In this document: positions 22,801-28,200 of the stretch, one piece after another | Position numbering within the stretch: the first letter of the stretch is position 1 | Layout of the letters: the number at the start of each line of letters is the position of its first letter | Source of the DNA: Enoplolaimus lenunculus | Taxonomy: Eukaryota > Nematoda > Enoplea > Enoplida > Thoracostomopsidae | Length of the DNA stretch: 64,000 nucleotides | Direction of reading: 5' to 3' | NCBI GenBank assembly: GCA_030248215.1 | Contig: JASANG010002037.1 | Span: 186,001-250,000 of the forward strand | Program-made: the position numbers and the translations under genes | Notes under the pieces: generated by a model | Seen by the model: only the letters and a program-made list of their open reading frames with translations | What the model was told of the DNA's origin: nothing | Database searches by the model: none

Positions 22801-24777
22801 AGAACTTGCATTTTTTCATCAGTCAATATGAAAGTTGATGCAATAAATTCAGTGAACTTGCATGGTTATTCATACATGTAAACTAAATTGCTAATTATGA
22901 TTTTATTGAAGTATTTGCATCTGCAAGTTTTTTGGAATGGAGTTTTGGACAAAACTTGCAAGTGCAAGTTGCAGCTGCAAGTTCTCGGAACAAAAACTTG
23001 CACGTGTGAATAGTGCTTTAGAATTTAAACAGTCAACAAAATATAAAAATTTTGCTTCTATAATCATTTTTTAGAGAATAGTCTGTAGTGGACGAGCTTG
23101 TATTAATATGCCAGGGCCGATTTATTGTGCCAGTGCAATGAAATCCAGACTACGCCCCAGGTGCATTTTATACCTATAAACATATATGCCAATGTTACTT
23201 TTAAGACTAGTGTAAGCAAATTTCTAAGCCTAAAGCCTTGACGTAATGATATTAGGTGTTGTACTAAACCTAGGCCTAATAGCTTATCAAAAAGCGACTG
23301 TATACATTACGTTTGCACTTCCGCTAAAATCGGTTGAGTGGTTACTACTTTGAGTTTTTACAATGTTTATTTTAGGATATACATCGTTCTAATCCGCCAA
23401 GTCTAACATACAGCATTCCAGTAGGATATTTCAAATGGTCCGCTTTGTTTTGTCGCATTCAAGCGTTAGCAGAACAGCGAAACTTAGGAATTGTAGAATA
23501 TAACATTTGTCAAGCCAGCTTAGAGCAAGTATTTCTTGCGTTGACTGAAAACGCTGATACCAACCTGGCCGCCGTGAGTCAAGAGCCGTTTGAATATTCA
23601 TTTTAATAATTAGTAGCATCTTAAATTTATGGAAAAAATTTTGTAAAAAAATGTTCTTAAAATAATTTGAACAATTTGAAACCAAAGCCATTCGACGTTT
23701 CTTTCATGTTTTAGCAGAATTACGGCCCGGCAACCAGGTCGAAATCAACGTGAAACAAAATAAGTTCATTGCATATTTTCATTGCCGTTCTGCTAAAATA
23801 CAAATCAAAATGGGGTTGTATGCTAATCCTTCATAGACCATTGTACATGGGCGTATAGCATTTAGGGGGTAAAGAACAAATGTCCCCTCCCAAAATTGTT
23901 TGAGACACAACTAAAAAACACTTTTACCAAGTTTTAGGGTAACAATATGGAGTTTAGCGGTAATTAATTCTTTGCCTCCAGCTACGCTGACTCAGGAACA
24001 GCTTAAAGTAAAAAATATTACCCTCTCGATATGATATCCTGGCTACGCTTCTGCTATTGTGCTCAATCGCAGTACTGAACGCAAAAGAAAAATAATACAC
24101 AAATTGTACATAGAGACGTTCAGTTGTATCGTATGCGTATTACCATGAGTGGATAATCGCTATTTAACAAGAGTGTGCAACTGGGCACAATCTGTGTACA
24201 AAAGAATGTACCTGTCCCCCCTTTATTTAGAGCGGGGTACAACCAGCGAGAACCATGTCATTTTATGTATGCGGCGTCAAACATGTTCCTCTTATTGTTT
24301 AATTTAGGAATATTCATTTGATAGCGGCCAAACTCTAAACGAGGGGGGTCGGCCAAAACCGCAACACCAGGTGGTACATTTTGTGCCATGTGGGACCCCA
24401 AGAGTTGCACACTCTTGTCGTTATCCACTCTTGGTATTACGTAACAAATAATTACACTTTTTAACACTTGAATGACCTGCCGATAACTTCAGAATTTAGC
24501 AGTGAAAAACATTACAAATTTAAAATATTATGTTAAAATTAAATTAAATGTAATGCGAATTGTATCATAATAATTTTTCACTTATTTGCAGTTTAAGAAA
24601 ACGTCAACTGTTACCGCCTTTAAAACTATAGATGACCCTAAAAATCCAGAAGATAATTCTAAAAAGACTGTTAAAACTGATTTGTTTTATAATTTAAGAT
24701 ATTTCGCGAGAAAATATATTCTTCTATTCCTCCCCTTGATCACAATTTTTGAAGTTATACATGTAATCTTGAAATAA
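1726..24777 (+). CDS. Gene A: ABCA-type full ABC transporter (23 visible exons, 5' end outside window)
   Basis: ABCA proteins are full transporters with two membrane domains and two ATP-binding domains that move lipids across membranes. The visible exons, joined in phase, give 1,596 residues plus stop. In order they encode the end of membrane domain 1, NBD1 (Walker [11 protein letters not shown]-loop CPQ, signature LSGGM, Walker B LLDEP, then the H-loop in TTHYMEE), a regulatory linker, the first helix of membrane domain 2, a large extracellular domain with internal repeats, the remaining helices, NBD2 (Walker A GRNGAGKTS split by an intron, signature YSGGM, Walker B LLLLDEP, H-loop in SSHS) and a C-terminal tail. 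NBD2 phrases such as [11 protein letters not shown] and [14 protein letters not shown] resemble ABCA3. One intron is GC-AG. Exon lengths and phases match gene B throughout. The C-terminus has two possible forms (see exons A22 and A23). Confidence 0.88.
1950..2765. repeat. Tandem array of about 130-160-bp units, with element ends
   Basis: The phrase TTTACAAACCTCCAAAACCG recurs at about 1980, 2110, 2377 and 2530, each followed by AATAGTTAGCTAATAG and a GGTGCGAGGAATCTG block. At about 2615 it ends in CGAGCTTCGCTCAATAAATG. The same family occurs at 44805-45795 with a similar end. It sits in intron A1/A2. A piece of another MITE (GTTGCACACTCTT) follows at about 2752-2765. Confidence 0.7.
3151..3332 (+). 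CDS. Gene A exon A2: end of membrane domain 1
   Basis: Encodes DGMQWRNIS, a hydrophobic helix, then [20 protein letters not shown], the loop that leads into NBD1 in ABCA proteins. The acceptor is CCTTTACAG and the donor GTAAGTTT. The 182-bp length equals exon B2. Confidence 0.87.
3548..3660 (+). mobile_element. Fragment of GTATGCAACTGG MITE family
   Basis: The left end CAGTATGCAACTGGGTGCATT and following sequence match the copies at 9003, 16236, 24167 and 63411. No right end was found, so this is a truncated copy. Confidence 0.5.
3721..3827. repeat. GCCTAA (TTAGGC) hexamer array
   Basis: About 17 head-to-tail copies of GCCTAA with a few single-base variants, the purest such run in the window. 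TTAGGC reads 5' to 3' on the minus strand. It is intronic and short, so it is an interstitial array and not a chromosome end. Confidence 0.9.
3978..4115 (+). CDS. Gene A exon A3: linker into NBD1, GC donor
   Basis: Encodes a 46-codon acidic linker ending DIVIYRLTK. It lacks the SYW motif present at the start of the gene B counterpart, which is five codons longer. The donor reads AAG/GCAAGT, the standard form of the rare GC-AG intron class; no GT donor in frame preserves the join to the next exon. Confidence 0.75.
4434..4560. mobile_element. Degenerate ACGTGCAAG MITE copy
   Basis: Contains CATACGTGCAAGTTT at one end and GTCGCTGCAAGAACTTG at the other, matching the inverted ends of the better copy at 22747-23004. 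It lies 128 bp upstream of exon A4. Confidence 0.45.
4689..4818 (+). CDS. Gene A exon A4: NBD1 Walker A
   Basis: Encodes the first strands of NBD1 and the Walker A loop [16 protein letters not shown], which binds ATP phosphates. The donor is GTAAACG. Length (130 bp) and phase (0 in, 1 out) equal exon B4. Confidence 0.92.
5326..5375. mobile_element. hAT-like terminal fragment
   Basis: GTGGCACGGCCGGGGTGGCC followed by CCCCATGGATCCGCCA is a GC-rich block resembling ends of hAT-type elements (reverse complement starts TGGCGGATCC). Only one end is visible. Confidence 0.3.
5501..5655 (+). CDS. Gene A exon A5: NBD1 Q-loop
   Basis: Encodes the Q-loop segment [20 protein letters not shown], which links ATP binding to the membrane domain. 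The acceptor is TTATTTTTAG and the donor GTAAGT. The 155-bp length equals exon B5. The following intron carries the GGACAG satellite element. Confidence 0.9.
5699..7502. mobile_element. 1.8-kb inverted-repeat element with satellite interior
   Basis: The left end starts GGCCCATGTTACGCTGAGGG and continues CCGTCCC; the right end is its reverse complement, followed by a further match CTGTCCCGGG. The element is bounded on both sides by the same 8 bp, GAGTATAC (5691-5698 and 7503-7510), the target-duplication length of hAT transposons. There is no transposase; nearly all the interior is satellite. A related unoccupied site is present at 42679-42686. The element lies in intron A5/A6. Confidence 0.85.
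5740..7465. repeat. GGACAG 8-bp satellite
   Basis: An array of about 1.7 kb built from 8-bp units of the form GGACAG plus two variable bases (CG, TA, TG, TC, CA). CG-ending units usually alternate with the other forms, giving an effective 16-bp period. Longer open frames across it in several frames are a by-product of the repeat and are not genes. Confidence 0.93.
7503..7700. other. Intron segment with tRNA-like B-box
   Basis: The sequence right of the satellite element resembles that at 42679-42760. At about 7655-7685 the phrase GTGTTCAAATCCGC looks like a tRNA B-box, but no complete tRNA fold was found, so at most it is a tRNA-derived fragment. Confidence 0.35.
7908..7969. repeat. 31-bp tandem duplication at an acceptor
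   Basis: AAGCATAAACCTAACATATC and the following T-rich tract occur twice (7908-7938, 7939-7969), duplicating the pyrimidine tract just before the exon A6 acceptor. Confidence 0.85.
7973..8122 (+). CDS. Gene A exon A6: NBD1 ABC signature
   Basis: Encodes 50 codons ending in the ABC signature region [19 protein letters not shown]. The acceptor is TTGTTTTTTAG, placed just after a 31-bp tandem duplication. Length (150 bp) and phase 0 at both ends equal exon B6. Confidence 0.92.
8410..8628. mobile_element. Degenerate ACGTGCAAG MITE copy
   Basis: Left AGTTCTTGCACTTGCAAAT and right GCGAGTTCTCGCTGCAAAAA then CTTGCATG form imperfect inverted ends like the copy at 22747-23004. Confidence 0.45.
8708..8918 (+). 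CDS. Gene A exon A7: NBD1 Walker B and H-loop
   Basis: Encodes Walker [13 protein letters not shown], the D-loop, and the switch histidine in TTHYMEEAE. By my count 57 of 70 residues are identical to exon B7, the best-conserved segment I compared. Length 211 bp in both genes; donor GTAAAAAT. Confidence 0.92.
9003..9272. mobile_element. GTATGCAACTGG MITE copy
   Basis: The left end ACAAGAGTATGCAACTGG is mirrored by GTTGCATACTCTTG at the right. Related copies lie at 16236, 24167 and 63411. Confidence 0.6.
9534..9741. mobile_element. hAT-like MITE with TTAGGC interior, copy 1
   Basis: A 208-bp element with ends GGCTCATGTAAAGATCAGGG and (reversed) GGCCAATGTAAAGAACAGGG, flanked by the exact 8-bp repeat GCATATTT (9526-9533, 9742-9749). 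The interior contains two runs of TTAGGC. It inserted 12 bp before exon A8. Confidence 0.85.
9754..10000 (+). CDS. Gene A exon A8: post-NBD1 regulatory segment
   Basis: Encodes [20 protein letters not shown] and a conserved-looking regulatory fold after NBD1. It is six codons longer than exon B8, which starts with the same GYHVTCVF motif. The acceptor lies 12 bp from the end of a MITE whose right target duplication forms part of the splice region. Donor GTTAGT leaves phase 2. Confidence 0.82.
10030..10120. mobile_element. ACGTGCAAG MITE fragment
   Basis: CACACGTGCAAGTTTTGTG and a degenerate right end (GCTGTAAAAACTTC) resemble the family at 22747-23004. Confidence 0.35.
10755..10853 (+). CDS. 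Gene A exon A9: regulatory segment, EEVF motif
   Basis: Encodes [12 protein letters not shown] and ends [11 protein letters not shown], the EEVF motif that closes NBD1 regions in ABCA proteins. The 99-bp length equals exon B9 and the phases agree. A copy of the CTAACTGGTGATAGG motif lies 13 bp upstream. Confidence 0.85.
11435..11520 (+). CDS. Gene A exon A10: short variable linker
   Basis: Encodes about 28 residues ([19 protein letters not shown] and on) of the acidic, poorly conserved linker between the two halves. It was placed because it is the only segment found that accepts phase 2 from A9, gives phase 1 to A11, and has clean splice sites (CATTCCAG and GTAAGCTC). The gene B counterpart is about twice as long. 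Confidence 0.72.
12151..13295 (+). CDS. Gene A exon A11: second-half first helix and extracellular domain
   Basis: A 1,145-bp exon starting CSFKPRS, then [16 protein letters not shown] and a membrane helix, followed by a large extracellular domain with many N-glycosylation sequons (for example NIT, NLT). Near 12846-13021 the domain carries 17-residue tandem repeats. It ends [17 protein letters not shown], matching gene B. The open frame extends upstream to 11982, but the acceptor ATGTTTTAG before 12151 gives the phase needed by A10. Confidence 0.85.
13718..13875 (+). CDS. Gene A exon A12: membrane helices
   Basis: Encodes a helix and the loop [18 protein letters not shown] followed by the start of the next helix. 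The motif RERV.K.KH.Q is conserved between both genes and typical of ABCA second halves. 158 bp, phase 2 out, equal to exon B12. Confidence 0.88.
13990..14078. repeat. GGAACA simple repeat
   Basis: Two short runs of GGAACA-type hexamers with interruptions, just upstream of exon A13. Confidence 0.7.
14129..14334 (+). CDS. Gene A exon A13: membrane helices
   Basis: Encodes two hydrophobic helices around FRVFNVHQL and the motif [11 protein letters not shown]. Acceptor TGAATTTTAG, donor GTATAG, 206 bp, equal to exon B13. A run of GGAACA repeats lies upstream. Confidence 0.88.
14900..15013 (+). CDS. Gene A exon A14: membrane helix
   Basis: Encodes a helix and the segment [15 protein letters not shown] that is conserved in gene B as [15 protein letters not shown]. 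114 bp with phase 1 at both junctions, equal to exon B14. Confidence 0.88.
15570..15777. mobile_element. 208-bp palindromic MITE with TA duplication
   Basis: The ends are CACTGCAAAAA and its complement; more than 70 bp of each arm pair, including GAAATAGGCTCTAC and the repeated phrase GAGTCAAATTTGACTC. TA flanks both ends, as in Tc1/mariner-type MITEs. A related partial copy is at 39010-39138. Confidence 0.8.
16034..16159 (+). CDS. Gene A exon A15: extracellular loop
   Basis: Encodes a 42-residue cysteine-containing loop ([16 protein letters not shown] to CCTK) between membrane helices. Two codons shorter than exon B15, same phases. Acceptor AAGCCTTAG, donor GTAAGC. Confidence 0.8.
16236..16345 (+). 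mobile_element. GTATGCAACTGG MITE fragment
   Basis: Starts ACAAGAGTATGCAACTGGG and continues with the family sequence; the right end is reduced to a possible TAGTGTGCAATT at about 16330. Confidence 0.5.
16577..17181. mobile_element. 605-bp long palindrome (fold-back element)
   Basis: The left arm begins GGGTCTTTGCCG and the right arm ends with the complement AAAGACCC. Paired blocks run the whole length: CCCGCGTTTGCCCAAAAGTG, TTTTTTGCATATTTAAGCTT, GGTTGAGT, GGTGTTAAAT and GGTTAACGA, with the apex near 16875. No transposase is present. Confidence 0.85.
17299..17392 (+). repeat. Dispersed repeat, exon-edge motif copy (before A16)
   Basis: A 95-bp copy with GATCCGCAATTGCAGGAGTT, CCTATCGCTAAACTGGTAAT and CGCATTTGAGACTATGG; a near match occurs at 59429-59522. 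It ends 32 bp before exon A16. Confidence 0.75.
17424..17648 (+). CDS. Gene A exon A16: last membrane helix
   Basis: Encodes [19 protein letters not shown] and the final membrane helix, ending LEQRMLHK. The motif GIGRE.FFLA is shared with exon B16. Acceptor TTATATTTCAG; donor GTAAGTTT. Confidence 0.88.
17880..18010. repeat. Degenerate TTAGGC/GCCTAA region
   Basis: Mixed forward and reverse hexamer variants with weak inverted symmetry, probably an old TTAGGC-type MITE. Confidence 0.4.
18505..18714 (+). CDS. Gene A exon A17: start of NBD2
   Basis: Encodes DPDVREERR, a feature of ABCA proteins before NBD2, then [13 protein letters not shown] and the first half of Walker [10 protein letters not shown]. 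The intron splits the Walker A codons exactly as in gene B. Donor GTAAAATT. Confidence 0.88.
18715..19217. other. Intron A17/A18
   Basis: A 503-bp intron that splits the NBD2 Walker A loop. I saw no repeat family or RNA gene in it that I could support. Confidence 0.6.
19218..19315 (+). CDS. Gene A exon A18: NBD2 Walker A second half
   Basis: Encodes [11 protein letters not shown], completing Walker A with the catalytic lysine and threonine, then [14 protein letters not shown]. 98 bp, equal to exon B18. Confidence 0.9.
19316..19948. other. Intron A18/A19
   Basis: A 633-bp AT-rich intron with no recognisable element. Confidence 0.55.
19949..20136 (+). CDS. Gene A exon A19: NBD2 Q-loop
   Basis: Encodes [20 protein letters not shown] and RLRGIPE, close to ABCA3. 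188 bp, phase 2 out, equal to exon B19. Acceptor TTATTTTCAG, donor GTACAATG. Confidence 0.9.
20325..20475. mobile_element. Possible MITE with CCCGTAGCCAG end
   Basis: The right part reads GAGCTGGCTACGGGCCTG after AAATTTTTTAGCCCCTCC; the same phrases occur at 40249-40410, suggesting one family. Confidence 0.45.
20710..20880 (+). CDS. Gene A exon A20: NBD2 signature and Walker B
   Basis: Encodes [16 protein letters not shown], Walker [13 protein letters not shown] and the switch histidine in LLSSH. 171 bp with the same phases as exon B20. Confidence 0.92.
21090..21275. repeat. Degenerate GCTTAGG/CCTAAGC region
   Basis: Forward hexamer variants on the left and reverse variants on the right, in intron A20/A21. 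Best read as a decayed TTAGGC-type element. Confidence 0.4.
22085..22280 (+). CDS. Gene A exon A21: end of NBD2
   Basis: Encodes [18 protein letters not shown] and [16 protein letters not shown], the conserved end of ABCA NBD2, and then a C-terminal regulatory segment. 196 bp, equal to exon B21. Confidence 0.9.
22747..23004. mobile_element. Palindromic MITE, ACGTGCAAG family (best copy)
   Basis: The ends CTATTCACACGTGCAAGTTT and complement are matched for about 45 bp, including GAGAACTTGCAGCTGCAA. No coding capacity. Degenerate relatives lie at 4434, 8410 and 10030. Confidence 0.75.
23376..23573 (+). CDS. Gene A exon A22: C-terminal regulatory segment
   Basis: Encodes [20 protein letters not shown] and [20 protein letters not shown] is a hallmark near ABCA C-termini. 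After the strong donor GCC/GTGAGT the frame stays open to a stop at 23604-23606, so an unspliced form would end 11 residues later. Gene B reads through the equivalent point to its stop, which makes both forms plausible. Confidence 0.8.
24167..24420. mobile_element. GTATGCAACTGG MITE copy with both ends
   Basis: The left end ACAAGAGTGTGCAACTGG pairs with GAGTTGCACACTCTTGT at the right; the outer flanks GAGTGGATAA and TTATCCACTC also pair. About 250 bp, closely related to 63411-63693. Confidence 0.75.
24592..24777 (+). CDS. Gene A exon A23: probable alternative last exon
   Basis: An open phase-0 segment of 61 codons plus stop after the acceptor TTATTTGCAG. It is lysine-rich, then hydrophobic ([18 protein letters not shown]). 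It joins in phase to the A22 donor. Gene B has no counterpart. Use of this exon is inferred from splice-site quality and open frame only. Confidence 0.5.
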   Translation, partial: FKKTSTVTAFKTIDDPKNPEDNSKKTVKTDLFYNLRYFARKYILLFLPLITIFEVIHVILK

Positions 24778-24794
24778 GCGTGGTCAAAGTAACA

Positions 24795-24964
24795 AGGCCG
24801 GAACAGAGTAGTGTTACCAAATTCTCCGCCTAAGCATTAGCGTAAGCGTAGCGATAAGCTTATACCTAAAGCCTAAGCCTTGAGAAAAATTTACTCTAAA
24901 GCTTAAGCTTTCTCTGTTGCATTTAGCGGGTAAACGGTCCGCCCTTGATCTATACAGAGGCCAT
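24795..24964. mobile_element. hAT-like TTAGGC MITE, degenerate copy
   Basis: The right end CCGCCCTTGATCTATACAGA and left GGCCGGAACAGAG resemble the family. It fills most of the 266 bp between the stop codons of gene A and the synaptotagmin-like gene, so 3' untranslated regions of both probably include it. Confidence 0.6.
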
Positions 24965-25043
24965 TTGTCGTATGGCATCAAGACGTGACAAAATGTATGT
25001 AAACGTTTTCGGTTACTGTCTTTAACCGTGAGTAAACATTACA

Positions 25044-25249
25044 TTATACTCTTAAAGCGTGTGTTTTGGCAATAGGAACCCGTGGATTTCGAATAATTTC
25101 CAGCCAATGTTGTCTTGGACCTTCAGGGCACGTTTCAGTAGACCCAAATGCGAGTCGGCCGATCACAGCTGTGAAAGTTCTCACGGTCTTGATCGATGGA
25201 GGCACAATGTCTGATGCAGTTAGCGTTTTTGCTATTTGCTGAGACGTAT
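25044..25249 (-). CDS. SYT-like exon 9: C2B C-terminus and stop
   Basis: Encodes TAVIGRLAFGSTETCPEGPR then QHWLEIIRNPRVPIAKTHAL and stop. The HW..........P.A..H.L pattern is diagnostic for the end of synaptotagmin C2B. Acceptor TTGTATTTCAG restores the exon 8 split codon. Confidence 0.87.
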
Positions 25250-28200
25250 CTGAAATACAATGAGCTGAACATTCGTACCGCGTTAAAAATAAAAACTATA
25301 CCGACCCGATTAAGATGGGGGACTGATATTTATTTGGTCTCTCCAGAAAGTACCCTGTGTTATTCGGTTACGGACTGTTATTTATTTTTAACTCAAAGGA
25401 TAATTGATATTTGTGTAGTCTAATTAGGTTTTAGGGACGCTATTCGCTTTCGAACTCTTCAAAAGCTCATAGAATACGAGCACTCTTTTTTCAAATTACT
25501 GCTTAATCTATTCTAAAAGCATGAACGAACCTTTTTCTATTGCGTGGTCAATTTACGGAGACACCTGCCGAATTTGACGGAAGCAAACTAAAGAACGGTG
25601 TCCGCATCAGCCGAACATGCTGGGAAGAAACAAACTGCGCCCATGTCTGGAACAGGGGCCGATCGTGTTCCGAAGGGGTTATAATAGAGTCAGTTTAAGC
25701 TTTAGACTATTTTTTGCTTAGGCTTAGGAATAGGATCATCCATACGCTTAGGCTTAGGCTTACGCTTAGGAATATGCTTATACTACTGTTGCGGACCTGT
25801 TCTATACATGGGCCGCAAACGGTGTCAGTAAAACTATGCAGGGAATGCAAATGACGATTACAAGCATTTCAATCTTTTCTGCGAATGAAAATAATTTCTA
25901 ATCATATCTAGCCGATAAACAATATCTCTGATTAGGGGCTGAACTAAGGCTGGCATTGGTGAATTGCTATATCGCTTATCATCCAGTTCAGCGATTGGTT
26001 GGTATCTGTTCAAACTTATTTATGAAATCCAATAAGAATACTCGACGCAATTTTATTTGTAAAGGACTAATCTGTAACAACACAGATTAAACATCATGAT
26101 TGAGATGACATTTATTTTTTCGTTGGAAATGAGACCAACTAAAGTTGATCATCACTTACTTTTTCGCTTAGTAACTACTGTTCCATTTCCAATCGCACTT
26201 AAACCACAGCCGGCCAGTGTTGGAACACTTCCGGTTTTTTGGCTAATTTTACCCCGGAAGCTACTTCCGGCAGTAGAATTGGTCGACATATCCACCGACG
26301 GGCCGGCAGATTTTCGCCGCTTCTGCCGTCGGCCACTTGGTGACCGTTGAAACGGCCGCGTTGACGCCATTGTGCTGCAAGTGATATCACTTGCAGCAAC
26401 GCCACAGCTGCGAATGACGTCACCGCTATGGGGTGAATCTTCACTTGCACTCACAGCAGTGACGTCATCGGCAGATTGTGTCTCAGACGTCGAACTGCAG
26501 TTGTCTCGATTGCGTGACACAACCCGAACGACGTTCTGAAAAGTGAAATTTAAATCATAAGTTTCATGAGCGCGGTATATAATATTTGTTTGCTAGAAGT
26601 GGTTGCAATATTGTCAGGGACACTGTTCTGCTCTGACCACATCTCTAAACAGAGTTAATTTATAAAGGCAGGCACGATTTCGGTGATTTACTATATGACC
26701 ACAATCACACCGGATTACATAACGCTGCGTGCCCTCAGGAACCAATTTTTACTTTGTACGCTTGTCTATTATTATTATTATTGTTATTATTGGTAGTTCT
26801 ATTATTATTGTTATTGTCGTTGTTGTTATCTCCGTTATTAATGTTGCTCGTGCATATTTCCGTTATTATTGTTATTTTTATTATGATTATTGTTCATGCA
26901 TGCCTTGTTACTGGCATTTGTATGATTTTGTGGTGATCCCCCATTTTTTGGCTTATTCTAAAATCACACCGATCAATGATCGAACATGATTTCATTGGCC
27001 AGATTCCACTAAGTGAAATTCAGCATATGACTGGGTAGATTTATGAATTTGTCCTATTGTGGTTCAAAAGTTTTAAGGGAAAGCAATAAGGGAGATACGT
27101 TGAACCACGCAAATAAGAGTGTACCGTTCCGCGCGTGCGAAAACTTTGCCCTTCATGACTTTTAATCGTTATGCCAGGACTCATTTTATTTGGCCCCATC
27201 GTATTTTACTATATCTTTTGTTGTATGTATACGTATGTATGTATTGGTTTTGGGATTCTCTCTGGTTGTTGTCGCAACTTTTGGATAGGGTCAGTTGTTC
27301 GGGGCACAGATCTTTGTTTAAAAATCGAGATCGGAAAGCCTTTGTTCTACTCACGGGAACCTACAACGTGTCCCGGACTTACCACCATCTTTTCCTGGCC
27401 GAGCCGTAATCTTGTTTCTCGTTTCCAAAAATTCAATTAGCACCTTTAATTGCACCCACGTTGACTAGATTCGCGTGCGACTAGTTTCAGTTTAAAATTT
27501 TTGTATTGAATTGCACTGCGACCTGTAGTTTCGGAAGTTATCAGCAGGATGAGTATTCCGAAGGGGGAAAAGCTGAGTACTTAGGCAGGAACTTTGTAAT
27601 ACTGAAAAAAAGAGGGCGTCAGACCTAGTTGCCGTCTGGGGGTCGTTTGAAGGGAAAGCTTCCCTAATTATTGACTGCACAAGCATAGAGTGAGTTTTAT
27701 TCAGTGTGCTTCAGTGTCCCTACCGCTCTCCCCGAACACCTTTCTTTTGCTCTATTCCCTGACAAAGTGCAACTACATCTGAACGGTAATAATTTGAATA
27801 GACAGGGCTCGCACTAGTTATATTCAGGTTGAAAGGTTTGAGATACGGCATGAGTACAAAAAAGGGGGTAGATGCGTTGGGGTAGGATTCTGCCACGAAG
27901 GGGACGACGAGTCAGTTAGATCAGGCTGGAACTGTGCTTTGGTGTCTTTGGGGAACAACAAACCCCCTGATAGTTTGATACTATGACGTCTGAAATTCCC
28001 TAAATGGGAGGCTAGAAGCGAGCTTGCAGCCTGGTCTGGCAAATTCCGGACCCTGGCCGGACTTTCTAAGCCTTGGTGCCGTTTCTCTAAAAATCTGGGT
28101 TCCGCCCCTGTGCTCCGTGGAATCTGACTAGAGCTAAAGTGATCGCATTGAGTTGACTAGGTGGGTGTATATGTTTAAATATATATATGTATCTGTACAC

